From positions 1-9,069 of the forward strand of contig JBCCVW010000196.1 of assembly GCA_039194665.1 (NCBI GenBank): a DNA stretch of 9,069 nucleotides, given 5' to 3'. The translations under genes and the position numbers were made by a program. The DNA is from JABSQH01 sp039194665. GTDB lineage: Bacteria; Actinomycetota; Acidimicrobiia; Acidimicrobiales; Ilumatobacteraceae. The notes under the pieces are model-generated. The model made no database searches. It was not told where the DNA came from and saw only the letters and a program-made list of their open reading frames with translations. Positions 1-5,884 of this stretch are shown piece after piece (position 1 is the stretch's first letter; every line of letters starts with the position of its first letter).

Positions 1-52
1 AACACGTGGGAACCCTGCCGGTGCGGCCGAATTGCCGCTGAGCGGCCGACAT
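1..52 (-). CDS. Possible 5' end of a gene running off the left edge
   Basis: An ATG at 52 on the minus strand opens a frame with no stop to the window edge. The first residues read MSAAQRQFGRTGRVPT. A -10-like TAAAAT lies on the minus strand about 12 bases upstream of the ATG, which would give a very short leader. The 'R-x-FGRTG' opening is reminiscent of aldo/keto reductase N-termini, but 17 codons are far too few to assign a family. The other frames here are also partly open, so this could be chance. It lies downstream of the MaoC-like gene on the same strand. Confidence 0.25.
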   Translation of the reverse strand, partial: MSAAQRQFGRTGRVPTC

Positions 53-100
53 GGTCAGTGCCGCATTTTAGGTCATCAACCAAAATAGAGCAACGTACTG

Positions 101-502
101 TCAGCCGAGCGGCTCGCGCCAGACGACTGCGCTGCCGTCGAGGACCACGACGTCAGCACCATTGGTGATGGTTGTCGCAACGCGATAGATCGGTTTGTCC
201 GGCCGCACCTCGAGCACCTCGACGCGTGCGGTGATCTCATCGCCGGGCGACACCGGCGCAAGGACGTCCCAGTTGACGTTGAGAAAGACCGAGCCCGGGC
301 CTGGCAGGTCTTCGGCGACAACGGCGTTCAAGAGGCCCGACGTCACGCCGCCTTGCACGATGACGCGCCCGAACCGTGTCTGGCGCGCTCGGTCGGGGTC
401 GTAGTGCAGCGGATTGCGGTCACCGGTGATGTCGGTGAACCGCTCGATGTCCTCGTGGCGCACCACTCTGGTGCGGGTCGCACTCTGTCCGATCTCAATC
501 AT
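101..502 (-). CDS. MaoC-like hot-dog (R)-specific hydratase/dehydratase
   Basis: This 133-residue protein is a complete single hot-dog domain of the MaoC dehydratase family, which hydrates enoyl-CoA (or enoyl-thioester) substrates to (R)-3-hydroxyacyl thioesters in the cytoplasm. The hydratase-2 motif is clear: F22-x3-TGDRNPLH at residues 22-33, with D28 and H33 as the expected catalytic pair and N30 between them. A glycine-rich 'VQGG' segment follows at about 49-52, as in relatives. The length fits a one-domain MaoC protein. The ATG at 502 has a good ribosome binding site, GAGGGA, on the minus strand at 515-510, about seven bases away. The gene stands apart from other fatty-acid genes in this window, so the exact acyl substrate cannot be told. 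The family call is firm; the pathway is unknown. Confidence 0.9.
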   Translation of the reverse strand: MIEIGQSATRTRVVRHEDIERFTDITGDRNPLHYDPDRARQTRFGRVIVQGGVTSGLLNAVVAEDLPGPGSVFLNVNWDVLAPVSPGDEITARVEVLEVRPDKPIYRVATTITNGADVVVLDGSAVVWREPLG

Positions 503-550
503 CTCGAGGTCCCTCGCGTGCCAGTGTTGCCACGATGAGTTTCTGACAGA

Positions 551-586
551 TGGTGCGCCCCAGCCGCGCGTCGGCGGGGCGCACCA
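551..586 (-). terminator. Strong hairpin terminator after the secreted-protein gene
   Basis: Positions 551-561 (TGGTGCGCCCC) and 576-586 (GGGGCGCACCA) are perfect 11-base inverted arms. Inside them 563-566 GCCG pairs with 572-575 CGGC around a five-base loop, with A562 bulged. The stem starts six bases past the TGA stop (595-593) of the minus-strand gene. No T-run follows on that strand, which is common for actinobacterial hairpin terminators. It also separates that gene from the MaoC gene downstream. Confidence 0.75.
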
Positions 587-592
587 CTCGCA

Positions 593-1261
593 TCACGGTG
601 TGTGGACCGCAAACAACACGTCGGCACACTCGCCTACCGCTGATGGCTGCGACGGTGGGTTGAGGAACACGTCACAACCACCGCCAAACGAGCCGATCTG
701 CTCGTCGACGATGTCATCGATCGCCGGGCCGTGGCTCCGGGCGACAAGATGCACCTCTGCACCGCCGGGGTCCTTGAGCGTTGCACCCTCGCCGAAGATG
801 ATTTCTCGGGTACCAGCGGGCTCGTTTGCGTCGAGTTCACTCTGCAGCACCAGCGTTCCATCCGCTGTCGATACGTCGCCCGTGGCGTACGCCGCGACGA
901 TGTCGGCCGCATCGATCTGCGCGTCGTTCAACCCGACAGACGGATCACCGTCGATGAACAAATCGCCTGCGTCGCATTCGTCGACGCATGCCTGTGGGTC
1001 GTTGAACACGACCCACCAGAGTGTGTACGCCTCATTTGGAGGTGTCGATGACGCGTCGAACTCCGACGTCACCCGGTCGTCGTAGCGTTCGAGGGTCGAG
1101 GCGCCTACTTCGCGGTCGGGTTCAGCGAACGCGTACACGGACGCTGTCGACGTGGTCGAGCCATCATCTCGGACGGCGCTGGCCACTCCGACTGCGGCAA
1201 TCGCGGCAACGACCACGCCGAGACCGATGAGTGCCGCACGCAGGTATCGCTTCGTGCTCAT
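593..1261 (-). CDS. Secreted protein of unknown function with four cysteines
   Basis: From the ATG at 1261 the product is 222 residues. An N-terminal signal peptide is clear: MSTKR, a hydrophobic run at about 9-27, then an Ala-Ser-Ala cleavage site near residue 29. The exported part has four cysteines (C92, C96, C196, C212). Notable stretches are YTLWWVVFNDPQAC (79-92), GAEVHLVARSHGPAID (167-182) and a C-terminal FAVH. I recall similar 'AYTLWWVIFN...' and 'GAEVHLV.R.HGP' segments in uncharacterised exported bacterial proteins, but no function is known to me. The open frame extends upstream to an ATG at 1339. I prefer 1261 because AGAGGAGA sits just upstream on the minus strand and the signal peptide would otherwise be buried. 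A hairpin terminator follows the stop. Confidence 0.8.
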   Translation of the reverse strand: MSTKRYLRAALIGLGVVVAAIAAVGVASAVRDDGSTTSTASVYAFAEPDREVGASTLERYDDRVTSEFDASSTPPNEAYTLWWVVFNDPQACVDECDAGDLFIDGDPSVGLNDAQIDAADIVAAYATGDVSTADGTLVLQSELDANEPAGTREIIFGEGATLKDPGGAEVHLVARSHGPAIDDIVDEQIGSFGGGCDVFLNPPSQPSAVGECADVLFAVHTP

Positions 1262-1265
1262 GGAT

Positions 1266-1273
1266 TTCTCCTC
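1266..1273 (-). promoter_or_regulatory. Ribosome binding site that sets the start at 1261
   Basis: The minus strand reads AGAGGAGA ending four to five bases before the ATG at 1261, close to the anti-Shine-Dalgarno complement. No comparable site precedes the upstream in-frame ATG at 1339. This supports the shorter protein, which begins directly with the signal peptide. Confidence 0.7.
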
Positions 1274-1439
1274 TGTTTTGGGGGTAGAGAGTGCCGACGT
1301 GATGTCGACGGGTGGTCCACTCTCCGCCTCCGTGGACACGAGCGCTTGAAGCAGCCGTGGAGAGGATCTGAAGTTCTTGTGCGGCGAATCGCGGGTGTCT
1401 GCACTCCCTGCGCCTGGGAGCGGTCGCGGCGAGGCGGAC

Positions 1440-2075
1440 TCAGGTGGTCGAGCGAGGCGGGACGGCGCGAATGAACTCGGCCAGATCGCGGCCCGGTGTC
1501 GCGTCGACAGGTTCGCGGTCGAGGTCGGCGAGCGTCTCGTCGGCCCATTGAATCCACGCCTTGCCGGTCAGCAGGCCATATCTCGCTGTCGCTCGGACGT
1601 ACCGCGCTGCCGGCTCGGTGTCGAGGTGGGCAATGATCGTCTCGAATCGTTCGTTTGCTGCGACCTGTGCCGCTCTCTCTACGAGCAACATCGACCGCAA
1701 GGCGTCGTGGCTCATGCGGTGGCCGAAGAACAGCTTGAGCAGCTCCGGTATCCGGGCGACCGCCCCCGGGAGATCGTCGTTTGCGAGCCAGCGGTCGAGT
1801 TCGGCCAGTCCAGCGGTAGTGGCGTTGTAGACGCGCTTGTCCGGGCGGCGCTCTTGGCTGACGTCGGTGCCGGCGACGAGACCGTCCGCCTCGAGTTGGG
1901 GCAGCTCCTTGTAGATCTGGCTCTTCGACACTGGCCAGAACTGGGACACCGAGCCGTGTATTGCCGTCGCCAGGTCGTATCCGGACATCGGCGTGATCGA
2001 GAGATACCCGAGCAGGGTGTACGACGTCGGTGTCAGCTGTCGACTCGGCACGGCAGAACGGTACAGGACTGACAT
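1440..2075 (-). CDS. PadR-family transcriptional repressor
   Basis: The 211-residue product has the PadR layout. A winged helix-turn-helix lies at about residues 15-90 (TSYTLLGYLS at 17-26, SGYDLATAI at 31-39, then the recognition region KSQIYKELPQLEADGLV at 51-67). It is followed by a helical C-terminal dimerisation domain of the Vir_act_alpha_C type, with the typical 'LLKLFFGHRMS' segment. PadR proteins are ligand-released repressors that often control a divergent membrane or efflux gene. Here the gene is divergent from a membrane protein, and a perfect palindrome covers its start codon, so autorepression is likely. The ATG at 2075 lacks a ribosome binding site. An in-frame GTG at 2051, twelve bases after a TACCGT -10-like hexamer, is an alternative leaderless start giving 203 residues. 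The inducing ligand is unknown. Confidence 0.9.
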   Translation of the reverse strand: MSVLYRSAVPSRQLTPTSYTLLGYLSITPMSGYDLATAIHGSVSQFWPVSKSQIYKELPQLEADGLVAGTDVSQERRPDKRVYNATTAGLAELDRWLANDDLPGAVARIPELLKLFFGHRMSHDALRSMLLVERAAQVAANERFETIIAHLDTEPAARYVRATARYGLLTGKAWIQWADETLADLDREPVDATPGRDLAEFIRAVPPRSTT

Positions 2076-2104
2076 AGTCTCGGCGAGACTATATAGTCAG
2101 GGAG
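2069..2104 (+). promoter_or_regulatory. Leaderless promoter of the membrane-protein gene
   Basis: CTGACA (2069-2074, five of six matches to the -35 consensus) is followed by exactly 17 bases and then TATAGT (2092-2097, a good -10). The start point expected from that -10 falls on 2104, the G of the in-frame GTG that I take as the start codon. No ribosome binding site lies at a usable distance, so a leaderless message is predicted. The spacer lies entirely within the palindrome at 2074-2092. The opposite strand also carries TATAGT (2093-2088), a possible -10 for padR, but without a convincing -35. Confidence 0.65.
2074..2098. promoter_or_regulatory. Probable PadR operator: 19-bp palindrome plus extra half-site
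   Basis: ATAGTCTCGGCGAGACTAT (2074-2092) is a perfect inverted repeat with nine-base arms around a single central G. It overlaps a second perfect palindrome, GACTATATAGTC (2087-2098), giving three ATAGTC/GACTAT half-sites. The first palindrome fills the spacer of the plus-strand promoter and spans the ATG of padR (2075), so a bound dimer would block both directions. That PadR itself binds here is inferred from position. Classic PadR operators are palindromes of this size but have different half-site sequences. Confidence 0.7.
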
Positions 2105-2796
2105 TGGTCGCCGAGCCGCGCACCAACGACGAGGCCGACCGCCGGGTCGGCACACGCTTCGGCGCGGTCCGCATGGTGCTCCTCGACATCGTTGGCCCAC
2201 TGGTCGTGTTCCAGCTGGCGCGCAGCGTTGGGATCGCCGAGGTGTGGGCGCTCGTACTCTCGGGCCTGCCCCCAGCCATCGGCGTGTGCGTGGACTGGCA
2301 GCGCCGACGGAAGATCGAGGTCATCGGCATCGTGGTGCTGGGCGGTATCGCGCTCAGCCTCGCATTAGCAATGCTCAGCGACGACCCCAAGGTGGTATTG
2401 CTCGAAGGGGCTGCGGTCACCGCCGTGTTGGCGATTGCCCAACTGGTGTCGATACGGATGCGGCGGCCGCTCATCTTCTACTTCGCACAAGCATTCCAAG
2501 GTGGGCGCTTCTCGACGGCGGGCATGGCGATGGAAGCCGAGTACGACGAGTTCGTCGAGGCCCGTTCGTTCTGGCGAACCGCAGCGATCGTCTGGGGAAT
2601 AGTCGGCCTCGCCGAAGCGGTAGCACGGGTGTTCGTCATCCAGCTGGTGTCGACGTCGACGGCCCTCGCGATCAACCGCATCGCGCCCTGGTTGATCTTT
2701 GCCGGGCTGATTGCGTGGACCTATTGGGCTGGTACGCGAGCGCGGGCGTCCGGCGCGCTCGACGATGACCCGCAGCCCGCGCGGCGGGATGTTTAG
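2104..2796 (+). CDS. VC0807-like polytopic inner-membrane protein
   Basis: Read from the GTG at 2104, the protein has 230 residues and about six hydrophobic segments (roughly 24-39, 45-63, 71-91, 98-117, 160-182 and 190-210). Arginine-rich loops fall after the second (QRRRK at 66-70) and fourth (RMRRP at 118-122) segments. The pattern of a first helix with LLD-x-GP, a 'SGLPPAIG' second helix, 'RRPLIFYFAQ' (120-129) and a long amphipathic loop before the last two helices recalls VC0807/DUF3159-type proteins. Their biochemical role is not established. The frame stays open upstream to an ATG at 1993, but that extension would run antisense through padR and past the promoter, so GTG 2104 is preferred. 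It is divergent from padR and only 20 bases ahead of the binding-protein gene, which suggests a two-gene operon under PadR control. Confidence 0.75.
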   Translation: MVAEPRTNDEADRRVGTRFGAVRMVLLDIVGPLVVFQLARSVGIAEVWALVLSGLPPAIGVCVDWQRRRKIEVIGIVVLGGIALSLALAMLSDDPKVVLLEGAAVTAVLAIAQLVSIRMRRPLIFYFAQAFQGGRFSTAGMAMEAEYDEFVEARSFWRTAAIVWGIVGLAEAVARVFVIQLVSTSTALAINRIAPWLIFAGLIAWTYWAGTRARASGALDDDPQPARRDV

Positions 2797-2816
2797 TTGC
2801 ACTAATACTTGTAGTC
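2793..2816 (+). promoter_or_regulatory. Possible second promoter/operator before the binding-protein gene
   Basis: The short gap contains TTAGT-TGC-ACTAA (2793-2805, an inverted repeat with five-base arms) and TAATAC (2803-2808), a -10-like hexamer. The latter would start transcription two bases before the ATG at 2817. No -35 is visible. TAGT/ACTA half-sites resemble those of the PadR palindrome, and a TTAG...CTAA core is also vaguely like an iron-repressor box, but neither match is good. Read-through from the upstream gene may be enough. Confidence 0.3.
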
Positions 2817-3992
2817 ATGCTTGGCTATCGCTCCGTGAAGAAGCAAGATCGCGCCCGACCGTTCGTTGCTGCCGTCGCAGCCGTGGCGCTCGTTGCCGCA
2901 GCGTGCGGTGACGATGACGCAACGGACACCACCGCCGCAGCGACCACCGAGGCCCCCACCGAGTCGACTGAGCCCGCCGTCGGCGACACCGTCGCCACCA
3001 ACCCTCCCGAGACGACGGACGAGGCCGACACGACCGCGAGCACCGACGACACCGCCGATACCAGCGCAGACGACGGGGGTGATGCCGGCGACGCCGCATC
3101 CGCAACAATCGTCATCACCGATGTGGTCGGTGAGCAGGAGGTGCCGGTCACAGACCAGGGGATCTACGCCCTCGACGAACTGATGGGCACGTTGCTGCTC
3201 ACGCTTGGCGTCGAGCCGGTGACCACGGCAGCGTTCTTCCAAGACCCACTCCTCGCGCCCGTGCTCCTCTCCGACCGAACCGAGCTCGTCGAGTTCGGTG
3301 CGGTCGAGTCGATCGCCGCCACTGACCCCGATCTGATCCTCGGCGTCGGGCACCCGAACTTCATCGAGATCATCGACTCACTTCAGGGGGTGGCCCCAAC
3401 GGTTCTGCCGGACTTCAACTCGTCGTGGCAGGACCAAACGATGCTGATCTCCGAGGTGGTCGGTCGGGAGGCGGAGGCCGAAGCACTCGTTGCGACGCTC
3501 GAGGGGCGCATCGCCGACCTCGCTGCAGAGATCGAGCAGGCCGGGCTCACCGGCACCGAAGTGTCGATCGTGCAGAACTTCGGACCCGACTGGTTCAGCT
3601 ACGGCCCGTCTATCGCGTCATCGGCTGTGCTCGCCGAGTTGGGATTCACTCGGTCCGAAGCACAGTCGAGCGACGACAACTTCGGATTCCCGCAGCTCTC
3701 GGAGGAGATCATCCCCGACGAGACCAGCTCGCCGTTCGTGTTCGGAGTTGCGACAACAAGTCCTGACGGCACCGTGATCGGAACGGTCACCGACAACCCG
3801 ATCGTCGGCGGGCCCGACAGCGTCGTCACCGACGTGTCCGAAGCGTGGTTCAACAACTCGGTCCTCGGGATCTGGATCGTGCTCGACGACATCGAAGCCG
3901 TGGTGTTCGGCCGTGGCGAGGTGACCCAGAACGATGGCGCAGGCGCGGCATTCGCCGACCTCATCGCGGCAACTGAGGCCAACGGCTCGTAA
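2817..3992 (+). CDS. ABC-transporter substrate-binding lipoprotein, Fe/siderophore type
   Basis: This 391-residue protein begins with a lipoprotein signal peptide: KK and R residues, a hydrophobic stretch at 16-29, and a lipobox VAAAC with C30 as the lipid-modified residue. Residues 31-96 form an acidic Thr/Asp/Ala-rich tether, and a folded domain runs from about 97 to the end. The domain resembles cluster-III periplasmic binding proteins (FepB/FecB/TroA-like): 'AIDATDPDLILG'-type text (here ESIAATDPDLILGVGHPNF), a helical backbone around 'QTMLISEVVGREAEAEALVATLEGRIADLAAEI', and a second lobe starting near 'TEVSIVQNF'. Such proteins catch ferric siderophores, haem or corrinoids outside the membrane. 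No ribosome binding site precedes the ATG; a GTG at 2835 is a possible alternative. No cognate permease or ATPase is nearby, so it is an orphan here. The ligand is unknown. Confidence 0.8.
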   Translation: MLGYRSVKKQDRARPFVAAVAAVALVAAACGDDDATDTTAAATTEAPTESTEPAVGDTVATNPPETTDEADTTASTDDTADTSADDGGDAGDAASATIVITDVVGEQEVPVTDQGIYALDELMGTLLLTLGVEPVTTAAFFQDPLLAPVLLSDRTELVEFGAVESIAATDPDLILGVGHPNFIEIIDSLQGVAPTVLPDFNSSWQDQTMLISEVVGREAEAEALVATLEGRIADLAAEIEQAGLTGTEVSIVQNFGPDWFSYGPSIASSAVLAELGFTRSEAQSSDDNFGFPQLSEEIIPDETSSPFVFGVATTSPDGTVIGTVTDNPIVGGPDSVVTDVSEAWFNNSVLGIWIVLDDIEAVVFGRGEVTQNDGAGAAFADLIAATEANGS

Positions 3993-4006
3993 CGCGCAAA
4001 TCCACA

Positions 4007-4031
4007 AGCGACGCCATCGGTCCTCGTTGCT
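4007..4031 (+). terminator. Weak hairpin between convergent genes
   Basis: AGCGACG (4007-4013) can pair with CGTTGCT (4025-4031) in plus-strand RNA, including one G-U pair, around an 11-base loop. It lies 14 bases after the binding-protein stop and just before the convergent TetR stop at 4040. There is no T-run, so it is only a tentative terminator. Confidence 0.3.
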
Positions 4032-4039
4032 CGATGAGC

Positions 4040-4642
4040 TCAGCGGACGCTGTATGCCCGGAGGAACGCGTCGACAACCGATTCGATGTCCGCGGGTCGA
4101 ACGCGTGCTGGAATCAGCACTCGACGGTAGAACATCGGGCCGATCGTCTGAGCCGCGGCCGTGGTCTCGTTGAGGTCCGGGTCGAGTTCGCCTCGCTCGA
4201 TGGCGGCAGAGATCACACTCCAGAGGCCGCGCCGGGCACGCCGTGTCAGGCGCGAGTGCAGCGCACGCAGCGCTGGGTCGCTCGCCGAGCGTTCGATCAA
4301 CGTGATGATCACGTCGTGCGTCGGGCCGTCGTTGATTGCAGCAGCGAGCGCCGAGAGTTCCGCAACCAGATCCTCACGCGTGGTGCCGACATGCGCCACG
4401 GTGCGCACGTCGTCGGCGAGTGCCCGTTGGAGAACTGCGATCAACAGGTCATGTGGAGTCGACCAGTGGCGGTACGCCGTGGCTCGACCGACGCCCGCCT
4501 CTTGCGCAACCCGCTGGTGCGTCACGGCGTTGCATCCGTCGCTGCCGAGCAACCGGACACCCGCCGCCAACATCGCCTCCCGACTGCGCGCCGCACGCAC
4601 GTCGAGTGCGCCCGTTGTTGGCACCCGTGTTACATCGGCCAC
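4040..4642 (-). CDS. TetR-family transcriptional repressor
   Basis: Read from the GTG at 4642 the protein has 200 residues, the usual TetR size. The N-terminal DNA-binding domain spans about 16-65, with the helix-turn-helix at VTHQRVAQEAGVGRATAYRHW (40-60), including the typical 'ATAYRHW' end. The remaining helices form a ligand-binding/dimerisation domain in which I recognise no specific ligand group. The open frame extends further upstream (ATG at 4708, and beyond into the FAD gene), but that text is low-complexity Arg/Ser sequence unlike a TetR N-terminus. GTG at 4624 is another possible start. None has a good ribosome binding site. It lies downstream of the oxidoreductase gene on the same strand, separated by a hairpin, so it is probably transcribed separately and may regulate itself and that neighbour. 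Confidence 0.88.
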   Translation of the reverse strand: MADVTRVPTTGALDVRAARSREAMLAAGVRLLGSDGCNAVTHQRVAQEAGVGRATAYRHWSTPHDLLIAVLQRALADDVRTVAHVGTTREDLVAELSALAAAINDGPTHDVIITLIERSASDPALRALHSRLTRRARRGLWSVISAAIERGELDPDLNETTAAAQTIGPMFYRRVLIPARVRPADIESVVDAFLRAYSVR

Positions 4643-4644
4643 AT

Positions 4645-4657
4645 GGGCAGTCTGCCC
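4645..4657. promoter_or_regulatory. Small palindrome just upstream of the TetR start
   Basis: GGGCAG-T-CTGCCC is a perfect 13-bp palindrome ending three bases before the GTG at 4642. Its position fits an autoregulatory operator, but it is short and could be chance in high-GC DNA. It shares no half-site with the repeats at 5885-5920. Confidence 0.35.
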
Positions 4658-4737
4658 GATGAGCGCTCCGCCGCCCACCCACCGGTTCGTCCGAGTCGTG
4701 CGGTGCATGCCGCGAACCGAGCGAGTTGCGGGCGCGA

Positions 4738-4764
4738 CGCCGCACCGCTCAGCTCGGTGCGGCG
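4738..4764 (-). terminator. Hairpin enclosing the stop codon of the FAD oxidoreductase gene
   Basis: CGCCGCACCG (4738-4747) and CGGTGCGGCG (4755-4764) are perfect ten-base inverted arms. The seven-base loop contains the minus-strand TGA stop (4751-4749). The stem is almost all G/C and there is no T-run after it. It probably ends or attenuates transcription of the oxidoreductase gene before the TetR gene, and it could also protect the 3' end. Confidence 0.6.
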
Positions 4765-5831
4765 CCGAGAATCTTGCGCCACTTCGGAATCTGCAGATCG
4801 CCACCCTTTGCGGCGCGGGTGATGCGATCGCCGAACGTTCCGACCATGAGATACGACGCACCCCGGTCGGGTCCGAGCGGAACGAGCAGCGGTGAACGAG
4901 TCGCGGCGCGGTACGGCTTGATTCGATCGAAGCTGCGCCCGGTGGCGAGTGCGGTGAGCGCCTTTCGCAGCCACGCCTCATGCCGAGTGGTGGCGTACAC
5001 GGTCATCCCGTCGCCCGCATCGATCGCGTCCCCGGCGGCGAACACGTTGACGAACTCCGAAGGTCGGAGGAACTCATCGACGGCGATCCGGCCGCTTGGC
5101 GTCCTGGTGGCGCCGGGCAGCGTGGACAGCAGGTCGGTATTCGGCCGGGCGCCGACGGTGGCGAAGACGAGGTCGGCCTCCAGCTCTCGTCCGTCATCGA
5201 GCCGCACCGGCCCGGCACCTGGTTCGGTCGGGCGCGGCAGTTGCTCGACGCGGGCACCGAGCACGAGCTCGACACCCATCTGCTCGAGCTTGCGGGTCAG
5301 CATTCGACCGAGCTTGCGTGGAGAGTCCGGGAGCAGTGACGTCCCGCTCGTCACGAGCGTCACGTTGATCTGCGGGAGCGCGTGGGCGATCTCGCCGGCG
5401 AGCTCGATCCCGACTGCACCCGCACCAACGATGACGACCCGCTGCGCGTTACGAAGCTGCGCACCGACGCCATCTCGAATCGAGCGGAACTCCTCGAGCG
5501 ATGCCCCGGCGGGTGTGAACACGCCGTTGCTCGAGCCGGTGGCGATGACGACGAAGTCGGCGTCAACGCGTCGCCCGTCGTCGAGCGTCACGCCCGACGC
5601 GTCGACGCCGTTCGCTGCCGCCCTGATCAGGGTGCCGTCGGGCAACAGCCCGTCGTACTCGATGAGGGCCGCATCGTCGACACTGCGATCGACGAGCCCG
5701 CGGATCATCGCCGGAGCATGCACGAAGTGACTTCGCGGCTCGACGAGCGTGACGTCCAGCGACGACTGCAGCCCTTTGGCAACGGTGACACCAACGAACC
5801 CACCTCCGACGACGACGAGTGACTTCTTCAC
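4749..5831 (-). CDS. FAD/NAD(P)-dependent oxidoreductase, FSP1 (AIFM2)/NDH-2-like
   Basis: The 360-residue protein is a two-dinucleotide-domain flavoprotein of the pyridine-nucleotide disulfide oxidoreductase fold. FAD binding is marked by VVVGGGFVG (6-14), the acidic E31 at the end of the second strand, ATG (97-99) and AAGDA (265-269). The NAD(P) domain has VVIVGAGAVGIELAGE (132-147). Its second strand ends in VTLVTSG, without the acidic residue usual for NADH selectivity, so NADPH use is possible. No redox-active CxxxxC pair is present, which excludes the glutathione-reductase group. The C-terminus (LAK/RAAKGGDL...PKWRKI pattern) resembles AIFM2/FSP1, an NAD(P)H:quinone reductase; quinone reduction is therefore a reasonable inference. 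Translation starts at a GTG with AAGGGAG (5845-5839) seven bases upstream. The gene has its own promoter region after the ABC terminator. Confidence 0.85.
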   Translation of the reverse strand: MKKSLVVVGGGFVGVTVAKGLQSSLDVTLVEPRSHFVHAPAMIRGLVDRSVDDAALIEYDGLLPDGTLIRAAANGVDASGVTLDDGRRVDADFVVIATGSSNGVFTPAGASLEEFRSIRDGVGAQLRNAQRVVIVGAGAVGIELAGEIAHALPQINVTLVTSGTSLLPDSPRKLGRMLTRKLEQMGVELVLGARVEQLPRPTEPGAGPVRLDDGRELEADLVFATVGARPNTDLLSTLPGATRTPSGRIAVDEFLRPSEFVNVFAAGDAIDAGDGMTVYATTRHEAWLRKALTALATGRSFDRIKPYRAATRSPLLVPLGPDRGASYLMVGTFGDRITRAAKGGDLQIPKWRKILGAAPS

Positions 5832-5884
5832 AGCACGGCTCCCTTGTGCGACCGGGCGACTCGAACTCCACGGCTCGGCACCTT

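Noticed and set aside
34..46. GCCGC-TGA-GCGGC inverted repeat near the left edge
   Set aside because: Short, G/C-rich, and possibly within a coding start; no positional support as a terminator.
1404..1420. CTCCC-N7-GGGAG hairpin after padR as a terminator
   Set aside because: Five base pairs with a seven-base loop and no T-run is within chance for this G/C content.
1993..2103. Upstream ATG start for the membrane-protein gene
   Set aside because: It lies inside padR on the opposite strand and upstream of the well-formed promoter that fits a start at 2104.
2793..2805. IdeR/DtxR-type iron box before the binding-protein gene
   Set aside because: Only the outer TTAG and CTAA match; the spacing and inner bases do not fit the 19-bp consensus.
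4643..4981. N-terminal extension of the TetR gene up to 4981
   Set aside because: It would overlap the oxidoreductase gene and add about 110 atypical residues before a standard TetR DNA-binding domain.
4726..5730. Plus-strand open frame of about 330 codons opposite the FAD oxidoreductase
   Set aside because: The product is Ser/Arg/Pro-rich low-complexity text with no motif, while the minus strand encodes an obvious flavoprotein.
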